Shown here piece after piece: positions 51,241-63,094 of a DNA stretch of 64,000 nucleotides. The notes under the pieces were generated by a model. It saw nothing but the letters and a program-made list of their open reading frames with translations, made no database searches and was not told the DNA's origin. The DNA is from Petrolisthes cinctipes (lineage: Eukaryota > Arthropoda > Malacostraca > Decapoda > Porcellanidae), in the NCBI GenBank assembly GCA_033782935.1, contig JAWQEG010003739.1, forward strand, positions 1 to 64,000. Direction: 5' to 3'. The first letter of the stretch is position 1. Each line of letters opens with the position of its first letter. Made by a program: the position numbers and the translations under genes.

Positions 51241-51499
51241 CTCTTCCTCGTTGCTCTTCCTCCTCATATTCCAGTTCCATCCCTTAATTTCTTTTCCGCC
51301 TCCTTTCACAATCCATTTTCCATTTCATATACTGTACCTTCCTTCCCCTCCTCCTCCTCCTCCTACCCCTCTCTTATTCCTCTCTCTTCTAACCCACTGC
51401 TACTTCAACCTCCCCACCTCAACCCCATCTTCCACCCTCCCCACTGCTCAGCTCCCTACTCCTCCCTTAACCTCACCCCTCCTCCTCCTCCACCACCAG
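51241..51499. repeat. Pyrimidine-rich CTCCT tract
   Basis: About 260 bases of C/T-biased sequence with CCTCCTCCT runs. It ends CCTCCTCCTCCACCACCAG, which would serve as a strong polypyrimidine tract and acceptor for the segment that follows. Confidence 0.7.
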
Positions 51500-51656
51500 G
51501 CTCACGTTCAAGCAATTCTGACTGCGAGCACTGAAGTTTTTACTACTGGCCTTCCTTCCCTTAGCCTTCGCCTGGAGGGTCACCATGCTCACATACATTA
51601 CTCCCAGGTCTCTCATGGTACAGGGAAACACGCTCGGTCCGCTGTTTCATCCCGTG
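51500..51656 (+). CDS. Possible internal exon, unrecognised (weak)
   Basis: A polypyrimidine tract plus CCACCAG acceptor (51498-51499) precedes a 157-base open segment. The downstream boundary could be the GTAATC donor starting at 51657. The frame beginning GCTCACGTTCAAGC reads AHVQAILTASTEVFTTGLPS and later SLRLEGHHAHIHYSQVSHGT. This composition is mixed, unlike the Leu/Pro-rich frame before it, and is free of simple repeats. I recognise no domain. The frame continues openly past the donor to 51703, so it could equally be a terminal exon or chance. It lies about 4 kb upstream of the signal-peptide exon, so it would belong to a different gene. Confidence 0.22.
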
Positions 51657-51703
51657 GTAATCACATTTACTCTGTTGAACTGACATTTGCTGACCTCATT
51701 TAG

Positions 51704-52383
51704 TCCTATGTTATCACACCTATAGCCTAATTAATTCAGAGTTGAGAAACCTGGCGCAGTCCATGTCTGATGTATATATATTAATCAGAGAAGTCACTGT
51801 AAGAAATATAAGAAATCTTCAGAATAACAGCCGTCAACAACATTGGTGCAGTGGTCTGATTACCTCTGTGGAAATGTGTTTGTTGGGCGGCCATGCAGTG
51901 TGAGGAGGAGGAAGAAGGTGAATACATCGCCAAAATTCCTTTTTATTTCCTGGAAGAAAAGTGAGGAACAATGTACTGTGACGGTTTTGAGGTGCGATTT
52001 ATTAAAATACACGAATAATATGGAGAGGAAAAATGAATTATCTTGTTGCTCTCAGTGAAGTACAATTCAAACACCATTATATGTATATTTATCAGCCAGT
52101 CAGAAACGAAGGGCAAGAGTTGTCAGTTTCGTGTAAAGGGGTTACATGTTGTGGAGAAATTGAATATTGTGTGGAGGGTGGGAATAAAGAAAAGGAAAGG
52201 GGATGGATGGAGAAAGGGAGAGGGGAAGGATAGGAAAGGGGCGGAGACGAGAGATGAGTGTTAAGGGAGAAGGGGAAAGACAAGAGGAAGGTGAGGGGAG
52301 CACTTGACACGTTAGAGGGTTGGGTGTACAGAGAAGATACTCAAGACGAGGGGAGGGAGAACACGGACGGTCGATGAAGGTGT

Positions 52384-52384
<1 letters not shown>
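51704..52384. other. Unique sequence then A/G-rich patch
   Basis: 52170-52370 is purine-rich (AAAGGGGATGG-like). No supported gene. Confidence 0.5.
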
Positions 52385-52452
<68 letters not shown>

Positions 52453-52471
52453 AGAGAGAGAGTATTGGAAG
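52385..52471. repeat. (AG)n microsatellite
   Basis: AG array of about 87 bases with a CTAG interruption near the end. Confidence 0.97.
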
Positions 52472-52663
52472 TCGACCGCCTCTCTTCGCACGCAAGATAT
52501 CAATACATTATGTGTAGTGAATTACTTCTTTTTCTCCATATTGACAAGTAGAGTCGATGCGGCACCGGGGGAGAAAAAGTGTCATCCATGAATTTGCCAG
52601 GCGAGCCTTACTCACCTTCAAGCAGCTTTCCAGGTGTTTACTAAGCTGACCCTAACACCGTGT

Positions 52664-52800
<137 letters not shown>

Positions 52801-52808
52801 TTTTTTTT

Positions 52809-53137
52809 CGCGTAGAGTTGGTCTAAGAACAATGTTGTTTACCTGTGTCACTTCGTCAAGTAAACACGTACAGTTGCCATCAGATGACTCGAGGCCACCT
52901 TGTACACCAACAAGCTACACCAATACATAGGTAGATAGATAAAAAGAAAGATGAAGAAAAGACAGTTAGGTAATCAGATTTTCATAATGAAATGTTTTCT
53001 TATTCAATTATGAATCCAGGTGTCTGTGAAGAGAACTGACCTGCATTACCATTTAGAGAAGTGACCATACAATATTACTAAAGCATCCCTGAACGGTTAA
53101 ATGGTGAGATGAAATGAGGTTTTGTCTGTCTAGACTC
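52809..53137. other. Unique sequence
   Basis: Nothing recognised. Confidence 0.45.
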
Positions 53138-53260
53138 TAGACTCTAGAGGCTTCTGATACCTCCCAAGTGGAGCAATAAACTGACTTAGTCAATTATTTT
53201 GTTGGTATGCTGTAGGAATTGGCAACCTCTTATCCATTCACAGTGTGACAGTAAAGCCGC
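53138..53260. mobile_element. Divergent family A-like element
   Basis: AGAGGCTTCTGATACCTCCC on the left and TTGGTATGCTGTAGGAATTG then GCAACCTCTTATCCATTCAC on the right align with the inner arms of family A (GGAGGCTTCTGATTCCTCC; TGGCATAGTCAGGAGGAATC). The ends are unrecognisable, so limits are approximate. Confidence 0.42.
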
Positions 53261-54494
53261 GTCTCTTTACTACAAAATCTTGTAAATAAGAACAAAAAAG
53301 AAGCCAGGAAGCCAACAACTTTTTCTTTGGATTTAACTTGGTCTGAAATTACAAAGAGCTCTATCAAAATTAACATCATTACGTTCGCAACGAATTTGTA
53401 TTGCTACTGTAACTAAGTGTGGTGGTGGAGCCTTCATCTAGTATTGAAAATCTGTAGATAAAGAAGTATTCTATCGACAAATAATAGCAAAAGTAAAGAA
53501 ACATGAAAGTTTTCTGTTGGCTCGGTCCACAATCGTGTTTGTCCATAATTACCTTTGTTAGCCTAATGATTGACTCGACCCAAACAGGAGTCTGACAGGA
53601 CCCTCACTAACTGACAGGTGGATACTACAGGTATAATACTGGATAAAGGATACACGTTCTTGTCTTTTTCCACTAATTTGTAAATTTCTTTTACAGATCG
53701 TGGACATATTTTGCACAGTAATTTTACCTTTAAGATTGCAGGTTACGTAGACAGGAGATACAGTAACGCAAAATAAGAAAACAAAGACCGTACAGCATAA
53801 TTCACAAGGTTTGGGTAACATCAAAGTATCTTTACCAACCTGTTAATAAGTGAATCATTATCGTTGCCCAAGAGTGGTATTGAACGGGTGATGGAAACAT
53901 AAAAGCGAAAGAGGACACAGAGTGTGCTATACCCTCAACTTTCTATTCGTCAGTAGATATTAATATCATACTGTACAATCACCAGCATTAATTTTCTCCC
54001 CTTTCCTCTTAGTTTCGTTCTTTTAAAATTTACATTTATGAGTTAATAGGATATCCAAAGTAAAATTAATCCATAAGTCAATCAATAGTACTGATGAACG
54101 TGATCGTGTTTCGTTTCAAATATCCAAGACTTCTAAAGCTATGAAATATACGCTAAGGATAAAATGCAGAACAATCGCTGCGTGTGTACAGTAAATCCTT
54201 TCCTTATAATGTTCCTGCTTACTGCCCTCATTCCAGGGACCTGAACTCGCATTAGGCTAAACTTCGTACATACTTCAGGACCTTACCAGCTGTTAATGAA
54301 GAACTGCTCCACTAAAGTTTGTAAGGTCCTCAGTTGGTAAAAAAAAAAAAAAAAAAAACCTATGTGACCCCAGAACTTCAAATGATTTGGTACTTGAATC
54401 ATCTGACCTACGAAAGGAACAAAAGAGCGACACACAGAGCTGAATAATATTACTGGCCTCAAGGGAGTGTAAATAAACGAAAATAGAGTATTCT
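53261..54494. other. Unique AT-rich DNA with a poly-A run
   Basis: Poly-A of about 18 at 54341-54358. No supported gene; the 88-codon minus frame near 53558-53824 has no motif. Confidence 0.5.
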
Positions 54495-54644
54495 TAAGAT
54501 ATGGGCAAACTGGAGGGTTAATATTTTCTCCAAACCAAACCAGAAACCAGACAACCCCACTGTAGTACTGAAAAGGTATCTGCTTTAATACTGTTTGGGG
54601 AGGGAAGTAGACTCTAGTACGGCTATAATAGACTACTCCTTTAA
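54495..54644. mobile_element. Divergent family C-like palindrome
   Basis: TTAAGATATGGGCAAACTGG at the left and AGACTACTCCTTTAA at the right. Inner arms are TTCTCCAAACCAAACCAGAA and ATACTGTTTGGGGAGGGAAG, the same positions as the CTCCAAACT/AGTTTGGAG arms of family C. Old and diverged, but TTAA remains at both ends. Confidence 0.5.
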
Positions 54645-54772
54645 GTTACTGTACCTCACGTGTTCATTTGCTCTCTCAAAGGATCATTGTAATCGTACGT
54701 TGTCACACACACTTAGTCATTGTTCTGTCCGTCACTGCTCTCTGTAGAATAATATACTCTCGCCATTTTAGC

Positions 54773-54773
<1 letters not shown>

Positions 54774-54804
<31 letters not shown>
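54774..54804. repeat. (AC)n microsatellite
   Basis: AC array of about 31 bases. Confidence 0.95.
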
Positions 54805-54807
<3 letters not shown>

Positions 54808-55440
54808 TTCTACATACTTAATAATCTCATTTTACATGCACATGCATAGCACAGATACATTTTAAAAAATTATCGAGTGAGGTGGTGAAAAATAAGAGGA
54901 TAATGTAAAAGACCAGATGAAAAAAGGAAAGGGGAAATAATTTTTAAAGCTAAATTTGTCATGTAGCGTATATTTTGATGTGTAGTAATATAAGCAACTT
55001 TAATCATTTTCATGAGATTATAAACTTACTGTAGCATTCTGTACGAATAATGTGCCATCTTAATTTCAGGTATGCAATACTGAAGAGAAATATAATACAA
55101 AGTAGAAAATGAAAAATATATACTGAACACAGAATTGAGTGAAAAATATGAACTCCAGTGTATTATCAGTATCGGGAGAAAATTCCAGCCGGCACTGAAC
55201 TACAAGTAATATAACGAGCCTCGTGATTCAGTCTGATATCCCTTACCCCGGCAACTCCACAGTCTCGTGAAACATTGGCTTCTCAGGCCTGACTTACCAC
55301 CTGGCCAGCCGTGTACAAGGAGGAGTAGAAGGAGGAAACCTACTGAATGTTGTCTGTATCAGCTGCCACTTGAGGATACTTTAGTGTCGTAAACTTTACA
55401 TACCCTGGATAAACCAAGGTAACTTGAGTCATTCGGCGCG
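54805..55440. other. Unique sequence upstream of the signal-peptide exon
   Basis: AT-rich to about 55150, then GC rises towards the exon. Probable 5' flank of the gene; no TATA box or initiator can be assigned with confidence. Confidence 0.4.
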
Positions 55441-55666
55441 TAGAGAAAAGAGTGCAGTGAATAAAACCCACTCTTGTTGACGGAAAGAATATATTCATCC
55501 AAACAGAAAAGAGTGCAACTTTGTGTTTACGTGAGTGACGCCTGTAGGACCCAAATACTCTGCATTATTAAGTGAAGGTGAACTCTGTGTGTGCGTATCA
55601 TCCTGACTTCACGCAAGATGGTCGGGTGAGTGTGTGAGTCGCTGAGTACGTGCGTTCCAGGACAAG
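55441..55666 (+). promoter_or_regulatory. Probable 5' UTR and proximal flank of the signal-peptide gene
   Basis: Non-repetitive, GC-richer sequence leading to the ATG at 55667. One upstream ATG (55618) opens a three-codon frame that stops at TGA (55627-55629). Such a short upstream frame could modulate translation. Alternatively GGGTGAGTG at 55624-55632 could be a splice donor of an alternative first exon. The transcription start cannot be placed from sequence alone. Confidence 0.4.
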
Positions 55667-55745
55667 ATGCAGGTGTGGTGGGTGGCGCTGCTGCTGCTCC
55701 TCCTCACCTCTACTAGTGTCCTCGCCCCGCCGCCCCCAGAGACAG
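55667..55745 (+). CDS. First coding exon of a secreted or membrane protein (signal peptide), partial
   Basis: The ATG at 55667 (context GACAAGATGC) starts MQVWWVALLLLLLTSTSVLA, a textbook signal peptide: a short N-region, a 10-12 residue hydrophobic Leu-rich core, and a small-residue SVLA cleavage motif. Pro-Pro-Pro-Pro-Glu-Thr follows. The frame then meets a strong donor, ACAG|GTAAGG, at 55745/55746 after one base of codon 27, giving a phase 1 intron. Phase 1 after the signal peptide is common for extracellular modular proteins. The exon is GC-rich with biased codons (CTG, CTC, GCC), unlike the AT-rich surroundings. The product is therefore exported or inserted in a membrane, but the mature domain is not visible. 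No continuing exon was found in the remaining 8 kb, so the family is unknown. Confidence 0.72.
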
Positions 55746-55812
55746 GTAAGGACATCCATATATTCACTTATTTGCAACTTTGGGCCCATATTTTCATTAG
55801 ATACCTTTCCTC

Positions 55813-55973
55813 TTAAGTAGGGAATTAACTTTTGTTACATTGGAGTGCCTTGATTCCTCCAAAGTATGCCAGGAACCAGGACCAGATTAACACAAATAAT
55901 GGTGGACTGTTGCTAGAAATGGATTGGAGGATTCAGTTGCTCCAGATTTACCAACACAGAATTTCCCCATTAA
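55813..55973 (-). mobile_element. Family C TTAA element in the first intron
   Basis: TTAAGTAGGGAATTAACTTT to ATTTCCCCATTAA. The left arm is TTGATTCCTCCAAAGTATGC then CAGGAACCAGGACCAGATTA. The right arm is GGATTGGAGGATTCAGTTGC then TCCAGATTTACCAACACAG. TTAA is kept at both ends. It lies 67 bases after the donor of the signal-peptide exon. Confidence 0.9.
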
Positions 55974-56550
55974 TTCAGATCTGGTATGACCAAAATTTCC
56001 TGTTGCTACTCATTGTATAACATAGCAGACATAGCAGAAGTTATCGTTGAAAGTCTAGTAAAAATTAATACGCTTTCGTCAAAGTGACAATGCAACCCAT
56101 GGCTTAGATATAAAAATGATCGAATCGTATCCAGTTTGGCTCCGAAAATCGTCATATTATAAACATAGTTCCTGGGAATATACATAAATCTCAAAGCATG
56201 TGCAAAATTGCTTAACACTACATCAGTTATTTATAGTCTGGCTATGAGTTCTGTATGTACAAGTCGCCTCTCAGAACACAACTTGATAATTCGGACTCTT
56301 ACAAACTATATTATACAGGTGTGGGAAAAGAATAGAGCCCTTGTTATTCTATAGTGTGTTAGGTCGTGTGTATACCATTATAACGGAGCAGCAAAAATTA
56401 GGTGTATGCTATCGACCAGGTAAAGTTATTGTGGTAAGTATAGTACTACATAATGGGATATGTTTTGATATACGATGTGATTAAGGCTTGATAATTATAA
56501 TACTTGTAATATCGTGTATTCTTGTGAGTGTGTATGTCCGTGTTCATAGT

Positions 56551-56553
<3 letters not shown>
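55974..56553. other. Unique AT-rich intron-like sequence
   Basis: Nothing recognised. Probably intron of the signal-peptide gene. Confidence 0.45.

Positions 56554-56594
<41 letters not shown>
56554..56594. repeat. (TG)n microsatellite
   Basis: TG array of about 41 bases. Confidence 0.96.
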
Positions 56595-56595
<1 letters not shown>

Positions 56596-56724
56596 GGAAT
56601 GGTTGGCATCCCTCACTTCGGGGTATGTTCGATCGATTGCTAAAAGCACTGCACCATAATAATATTCTTCTTATGTATATAAGGCTATGCATTATTGATA
56701 TTATTGGAGAGGGTGTGAGAGAGC

Positions 56725-57117
56725 TGAAAAGAGAGAGAGAGAGAGAAGAAAATGCGAGCAGGAATAAGGGAAGAAAGAAATGTTCAAGGATAACTGGGAG
56801 AAAGCGGAGGAGGAGGAGGAGAGTGAACGAGTCAAAGAAGAAGAAGTGAGTAAAGAGAGGAAAAGAGGGAAGGAAGAGATTGAGACTGACGGAAGGAACG
56901 ATTAAACGAAAGTGGGACGAAGAGAGAAGAAGAACTAAAGAATAAAAAAGAAAGAAAGATAGAAACCGTGAGGCGGAGGAATCGAGAAAAGTAGAAATGT
57001 CAAAGGAGAAATGGTAAGAGGAGATGAAAAGCACACGAAAAGATACAGAGAAGCAAGGAGAGATGGACGTTTATAGGGACGACAGGAAAGGCACTAAGAT
57101 AATATGTAGCAGGGAAG
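56725..57117. repeat. Purine-rich A/G tract
   Basis: Nearly all A and G on the plus strand, leading into the 72-bp repeat. Frames here are composition artefacts. Confidence 0.75.
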
Positions 57118-57700
57118 GAGAGACAAAGGAGGAGAGGGAAAGAAGCAAGGAAAGATGAAGGAGGAGAATGGAGGAACGAAGGAGGGAGTAGGAGACAGAG
57201 GAGGAGAGGGAAAGAACCAAGGAAAGATGAAGGAGGAGAATGGAGGAACGAAGGAGGGAGTGGGAGACAGAGGAGGAGAGGGAAAGAAGCAAGGAAAAAT
57301 GAAGGAGAAATGGAGGATGAAGGAGGGATTGGGAGACAGAGGAGGAGAGGGAAAGAAGCAAGGAAAAATGAAGGAGAAGAATGGAGGAAAGAAGGAGGGA
57401 ATGGGAGACAGATGAAGAAAAGGAAAGAATCAAGTAAAGATGAAGGAAGGTGGAAAGGAAAGGCGAATGGAGGAACGAAGGAAAGACAAAGGAGGAGAGG
57501 GAAAGAATCAAGGAAAGATGAAGAAGGGTGGAGTGGAAAGAAAAGGCGAAAGGAGGAACGAAGGAGGGAGTTGGAGACAGATGAAGAAAAGGAAAGAATC
57601 AAGGAAAGATGAAGGAGGGTGGAGTGGAAAGAAAAGGCGAATGGAGGAACGAAGGAGGGAGTGGGAGATAGATGAAGAAAAGGAAAGAATCAAAGCAAGA
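57118..57700. repeat. 72-bp purine-rich minisatellite
   Basis: About eight degenerate units of 70-75 bases. A typical unit is GGAGGAACGAAGGAGGGAGT then GGGAGACAGAGGAGGAGAGG then GAAAGAAGCAAGGAAAGATG then AAGGAGGAGAAT. Starts are visible at about 57171, 57243 and 57313. Two sub-variants alternate later (with AGATGAAGAAAAGGAAAGAA and GTGGAGTGGAAAGAAAAGGC). Because many units keep frame, long Glu/Arg/Lys frames on the plus strand and Ser/Leu/Phe frames on the minus strand appear. Confidence 0.9.
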
Positions 57701-57803
57701 TGGAGGAAGAGGAGGAGAGAGAGAAAGGGAGGGACACTGCTGGACTTAGGTGTTCCATTAGCATACACAATGAACCGAGTCACTGCACAGAGAACTCCAG
57801 GGT

Positions 57804-57827
57804 AAAAAAAAAAAAAAAAAAAAAAAA
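57804..57827. repeat. Poly-A run
   Basis: About 24 A residues. No retroposon body was recognised. Confidence 0.85.
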
Positions 57828-57920
57828 CATTATCTTACACATACACAAAAACACACACATACTGTACATACACCGTCTTATGCACAAACATACTTAGGGT
57901 TGTTCTTTGCACTCTGTCTA

Positions 57921-57921
<1 letters not shown>

Positions 57922-57953
<32 letters not shown>

Positions 57954-58055
57954 CACACATACACACACACACACACACACACCACACACACACACACACA
58001 CGCACGTACACACACATACACACACACATACACACGTACACATACATACAGACGC
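57922..58055. repeat. Interrupted (AC)n array
   Basis: AC runs broken by GAC, CAT and CGT triplets over about 130 bases. Confidence 0.92.
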
Positions 58056-58855
58056 ACGCAAACTCGTCAGCCAAATTCCTGTTCTTATGAATGGCACTTT
58101 GCACTCCTCAAACGTTCTATGTACAAAAATAACTCACTCCAGACTGCCACCCACTCCACTTCACACTTGGTAACAGTGGTGGGTGTCTCTGTGAATCTGC
58201 ATCCAAGGTTTCATTTGGCTAATATTAGGTTCCAAAAATAGCTTCTCATTATGTGGCTAATTCTTGTTTGTATCCCTGACTTGAATATCCAGTCCTCAAA
58301 AAGCTATAGTAGATATTATATTGTAATATGAAATACTGTAAACTGTACTAGATTGTTAGCATGCCACATTCATATCTTACAGTGAATTGTGTAGGTGATG
58401 GGGGTCGATGTCTAGTGGTAAAGAGTAACCAAGTATACAATTTTTATAGTGATATATATTCTTAATGTTTGAATACTGAGTTAGTGATGAGTAACAAGGA
58501 GGACCAGACCACCATCAGCCCACTATATCTGTATGTACCCATTCCCTGTTCGCTCTTGCTCTTTAATTATGGACGACAGTTTATGTGTGAGTACGAGATG
58601 GGTACACTGCATACCTCATAGATAATTCCTCCAAGTACAAGTACAGCCGGTAGCATAAATTCGCGTCCATCTCATATACTTGATAATGCTAATATGACCA
58701 GATAGTTGCATTCTGAACCAGTTTCTATTCTAACAACATGTGTAATTTATCATATGTGAAGAATATCTGTCATCTTTGCATTTAAATTGTGTTACAACAT
58801 CAATAAAGCCCAATACATACGTAGGTGGAAATGAAGCGAACTTATGCTGCCGACT
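58056..58855. other. Unique sequence, no gene seen
   Basis: Nothing recognised. Confidence 0.5.
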
Positions 58856-58857
58856 GT

Positions 58858-59120
58858 ACCTACACACACACATTCGTACACACACAAGAAAACACACTTT
58901 TCACATGTACACATAAATCTTGCTTATACATAATATTATATGCACACACATCACACACGCAAACACACACACACATTATATGCTCACAGGCACACATTAC
59001 ATACACCATATATAAGCACTCACACATCACAGACTTAACCATACAAATGCAAGCACACGACACACATCATACACACACTACCACACATCCATCATACCCA
59101 CATACACACAAACGCATATT
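58858..59120. repeat. Degenerate CACA-rich field
   Basis: Scattered CACACA/CATACA runs, a decayed CA microsatellite. Confidence 0.7.
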
Positions 59121-59370
59121 TCACCCATAAAGACTCATATATTTTGATCTGACACATAATACACAGAGAAAACTACAAACTATTACTCTTTATAAAAAAA
59201 AAAAAACTCTTTCCAAACTGCAACACAAGTGCGACATGCCTGCCTGTTCCCATTATTCATGTGTTTGCACGCAACTTTACATGGCCAGTATTTCCCTCAA
59301 ACACCTCCTTTATACTTGTTCTATTTTCTGTATATTTTCCCTTTAAATACAATACAAGAAGATGCATACC

Positions 59371-59375
59371 TAGCA

Positions 59376-59461
<86 letters not shown>

Positions 59462-59475
59462 ATACACAGATACAT

Positions 59476-59509
<34 letters not shown>

Positions 59510-59572
59510 ATACATACACAAACACACACACACACACACACAGACACACACACACACACACACACACACGAA
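59371..59572. repeat. (AC)n microsatellite, interrupted
   Basis: About 200 bases of AC with ACAT, ACAG and ACGC interruptions in the second half, including the repeated phrase ACACAGATACATACACA (about 59465 and 59505). Confidence 0.96.
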
Positions 59573-60014
59573 CTCCCGAATGCAAACCCTTATGTACACA
59601 CACGAGTAATCATCCTTCAGTCAATGTAACCGTGTGTTTAAGTGTGGGCTAAGGACTGAGAGTGAGTTATGACCTACTCCAAACACACAAGATGAATGAT
59701 AATCAAACACACACGCAAAATACACACATAGGTAATCGTCAGTACAGAATAATCTACATAAACACAATTATCAACAACCATCAGCAAACCTTGACAGACA
59801 GGAACATCAAGTAGCCATATAATAAATAAATAAATCAACAGGCAGCATGAACACGAACACTGACATAGGTGGCATCATATTTATTATCCACCTTGAAATC
59901 TACAGCCCTTACTTAAAGCATACGACGAGTACAAGTGTATAAGGTGAGAAGCCTAAAACGAGAAAAGATACCAGGGATATGAATAATATGTTTTGATCAT
60001 GAAATGGAAATGGA
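59573..60014. other. Unique sequence
   Basis: Nothing recognised. Confidence 0.5.
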
Positions 60015-60066
60015 AATAATAATAATAATAATAATAACAATGAAAATGAAAATAATAATAATAATA

Positions 60067-60097
<31 letters not shown>

Positions 60098-60161
60098 TAG
60101 TAATAATAAAAATAAAAATAGTAAAAATAATAATAATAGTAATAATAATAATGAGAGAGAG

Positions 60162-60207
<46 letters not shown>
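60015..60207. repeat. (AAT)n then (GA)n compound microsatellite
   Basis: About 135 bases of AAT with G and A substitutions, switching at 60152 to about 55 bases of GA. Confidence 0.96.
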
Positions 60208-60209
<2 letters not shown>

Positions 60210-60988
60210 AACAGGGACAAAGAGAGTCAGCCAAACGCACAAAAATGCTCGAATTATTGAGCACTAAAATGCCAAACTACGGAATGGTGGACTTAACTGA
60301 ATGCAGGAATAAATGGCTGCGAAAACATTCCAAACTTTCGAATATAAAATACGTGAATGCAGGAATACATGAATAGAAATGGACGATTCAAGAGAAATGG
60401 AGATGATGAGATTAAAGAAAAGTGAGGAAATATTTGGGAAGAGCGAGGAAGAGAAAATAAATGAGGAAGACGAGAAAATGAGGGTGGGAAAGGAGAGGTG
60501 GTGGATGACTTATTTTGGAAGATGGAACAGAAAACCAGGAAGAGAATAATGTGATAATTAAATGAATATAGGCCTAATCATAGTAATTAAACTAATTAAG
60601 AACTAAATCACACCATAAATGCTGCCTAATTAGATAGCTTTCGTTACACCCTCCGTAAAAAATTATGACGCAACATCATCTTCCACTTTTTTTATTACTT
60701 TATTGCTGTTAAATATAAAAGTAATATTTTGAAGAGAGATATGAAGAATCCCGCTATTCTGACATCAAATTCTTATTAGAAGTAAATGTTATTAGCTAAA
60801 CTCGATCTAAAATTATTTTCAAACAAATTCAGAACTTTCATTTTATCATATGGAATGAAATATATACATCAGGTTAGACAATAATGGCTCACAGAATGTT
60901 TGTCGGCAATGTTCTGGCATTCATATATTAAATTTTTCTCTATAATAAATATCTGTGCACAAACTATTTATCCAATTTTCTTCATTAA
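60208..60988. other. A-rich unique sequence
   Basis: Nothing recognised. Confidence 0.5.
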
Positions 60989-61148
60989 TTAAGGTGGCAA
61001 TTCTTTTTTGGTACTTTGGAGTGCCTTGATTTCTCCAAAGTATGCTAGGAAACAGGACCAGAATAGCAAAAGTAATGGTGTTCAGTTGCTTGGAATACTT
61101 TGGAGGATTCAGTTGCTCCAGAATTACCAATACAAAACTTCCCCCTTA
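60989..61148 (-). mobile_element. Family C TTAA element
   Basis: TTAAGGTGGCAATTCTTTTT opens and AAAACTTCCCCCTTAT closes the element. Arms are CCTTGATTTCTCCAAAGTAT then GCTAGGAAACAGGACCAGAA, and TACTTTGGAGGATTCAGTTG then CTCCAGAATTACCAATAC. It is very close to the copy at 19730-19890. Confidence 0.9.
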
Positions 61149-61564
61149 TTAATGTAACAGTGAATGTGCCTCATTAAAATATTCTCATTACAATCGACGT
61201 TCCATGTGTTTAACAAAGGCAAGTGAGTGTTTCCATCGATCCTTTACAAGCTTACGTGACATATAAAAAACTAGGTTAGCTGCATGTCCTATAGAAGCTC
61301 CTTAGAGGCAACCAATCTTATGTATATGCTGAATAAAATGTGCTGGTAATATTTCCGTTTCTATTGGTTATATAACAACAATGATAAATATTTAAGAATG
61401 GTTAAAAAGACATCTTAATAGAATAGAAACATACACAGAAAGCCTAGGGCGGCCTCATTAATTATCGGGAAAACAAAATCAATCCGATAATATTGGTTTT
61501 GCATGTGTGTTTGTATGTTTACCCCGAGTAGATAAATGTGTCCATGTATGTCTGGATCTATGGA

Positions 61565-61567
<3 letters not shown>
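61149..61567. other. Unique AT-rich sequence
   Basis: Nothing recognised. Confidence 0.5.

Positions 61568-61630
<63 letters not shown>
61568..61630. repeat. (TG)n microsatellite
   Basis: TG array of about 62 bases. Confidence 0.97.
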
Positions 61631-62376
<746 letters not shown>

Positions 62377-62468
62377 ATAATTATATGTAATGAGAACGCT
62401 AGACGGATTAAAGTTACCGTTGATAATAAGTGCATAAGAATGACTGAAAGAATAACGAGGCAATGGAA

Positions 62469-62668
62469 AACCAACTAACCAACTAACCAGCTAACTAACC
62501 AACCAACCAACCAACCAAACCAACCAGCTAACTAACCAACCAACCAACCAACTAACTAACCAACCAACTAACCAATCAACCAGCTAACCAACCAACCAAC
62601 CAACCAACCAATCAACCAGCTAACTAACCAACCAATCAACCAACCAACTAACCAATCAACCAACTACG
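62469..62668. repeat. (AACC)n/(AACT)n tetranucleotide array
   Basis: About 200 bases of ACCA, ACTA, ATCA and GCTA tetranucleotides in register. A phrase AATCAACCAGCTAAC recurs, hinting at higher-order duplication. Confidence 0.94.
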
Positions 62669-62960
62669 ATGAAGGTGTTGGAAAGAAGGACCACTATAGC
62701 CAATCCTTCCCTAATCCTCTTTCTCGTAAACAAAATAATCCCAGAGCCTTAAGTCAGACAGAAGCACCTGGAACCTGCATGAGGGGGAGGGGAGGGGAAG
62801 GGAAGGGGGGGGGGGGCGTGGGAAGTAGTAATTCCAGCCATTCCAGTCTGGCTAATGTCCTCTGCACCCCTCGCCATATACTTCCCTTTTTTTTCATAGG
62901 TTTCTTGTCTCATACCTCACCATCACCACCCCAACATTAATTCAATTCTCCCCTGCTAAT

Positions 62961-62961
<1 letters not shown>

Positions 62962-63024
<63 letters not shown>

Positions 63025-63026
63025 TC

Positions 63027-63092
<66 letters not shown>
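62962..63092. repeat. (TC)n microsatellite
   Basis: About 130 bases of TC with TTCTCC and CAT interruptions. Confidence 0.97.

Positions 63093-63094
<2 letters not shown>

Noticed and set aside
54341..54358. Poly-A runs here and at 31951, 39878 and 57804 as retroposon tails
   Set aside because: No SINE or LINE body, RNA polymerase III boxes or target duplications could be recognised next to them.
57000..57602. 200-codon Ser/Leu/Phe frame that looks like a membrane protein
   Set aside because: Minus-strand reading of the purine-rich 72-bp satellite.
62469..62668. AACC repeats considered as interstitial telomere
   Set aside because: The motif is a tetranucleotide (AACC/AACT), not the pentanucleotide TTAGG of arthropods.
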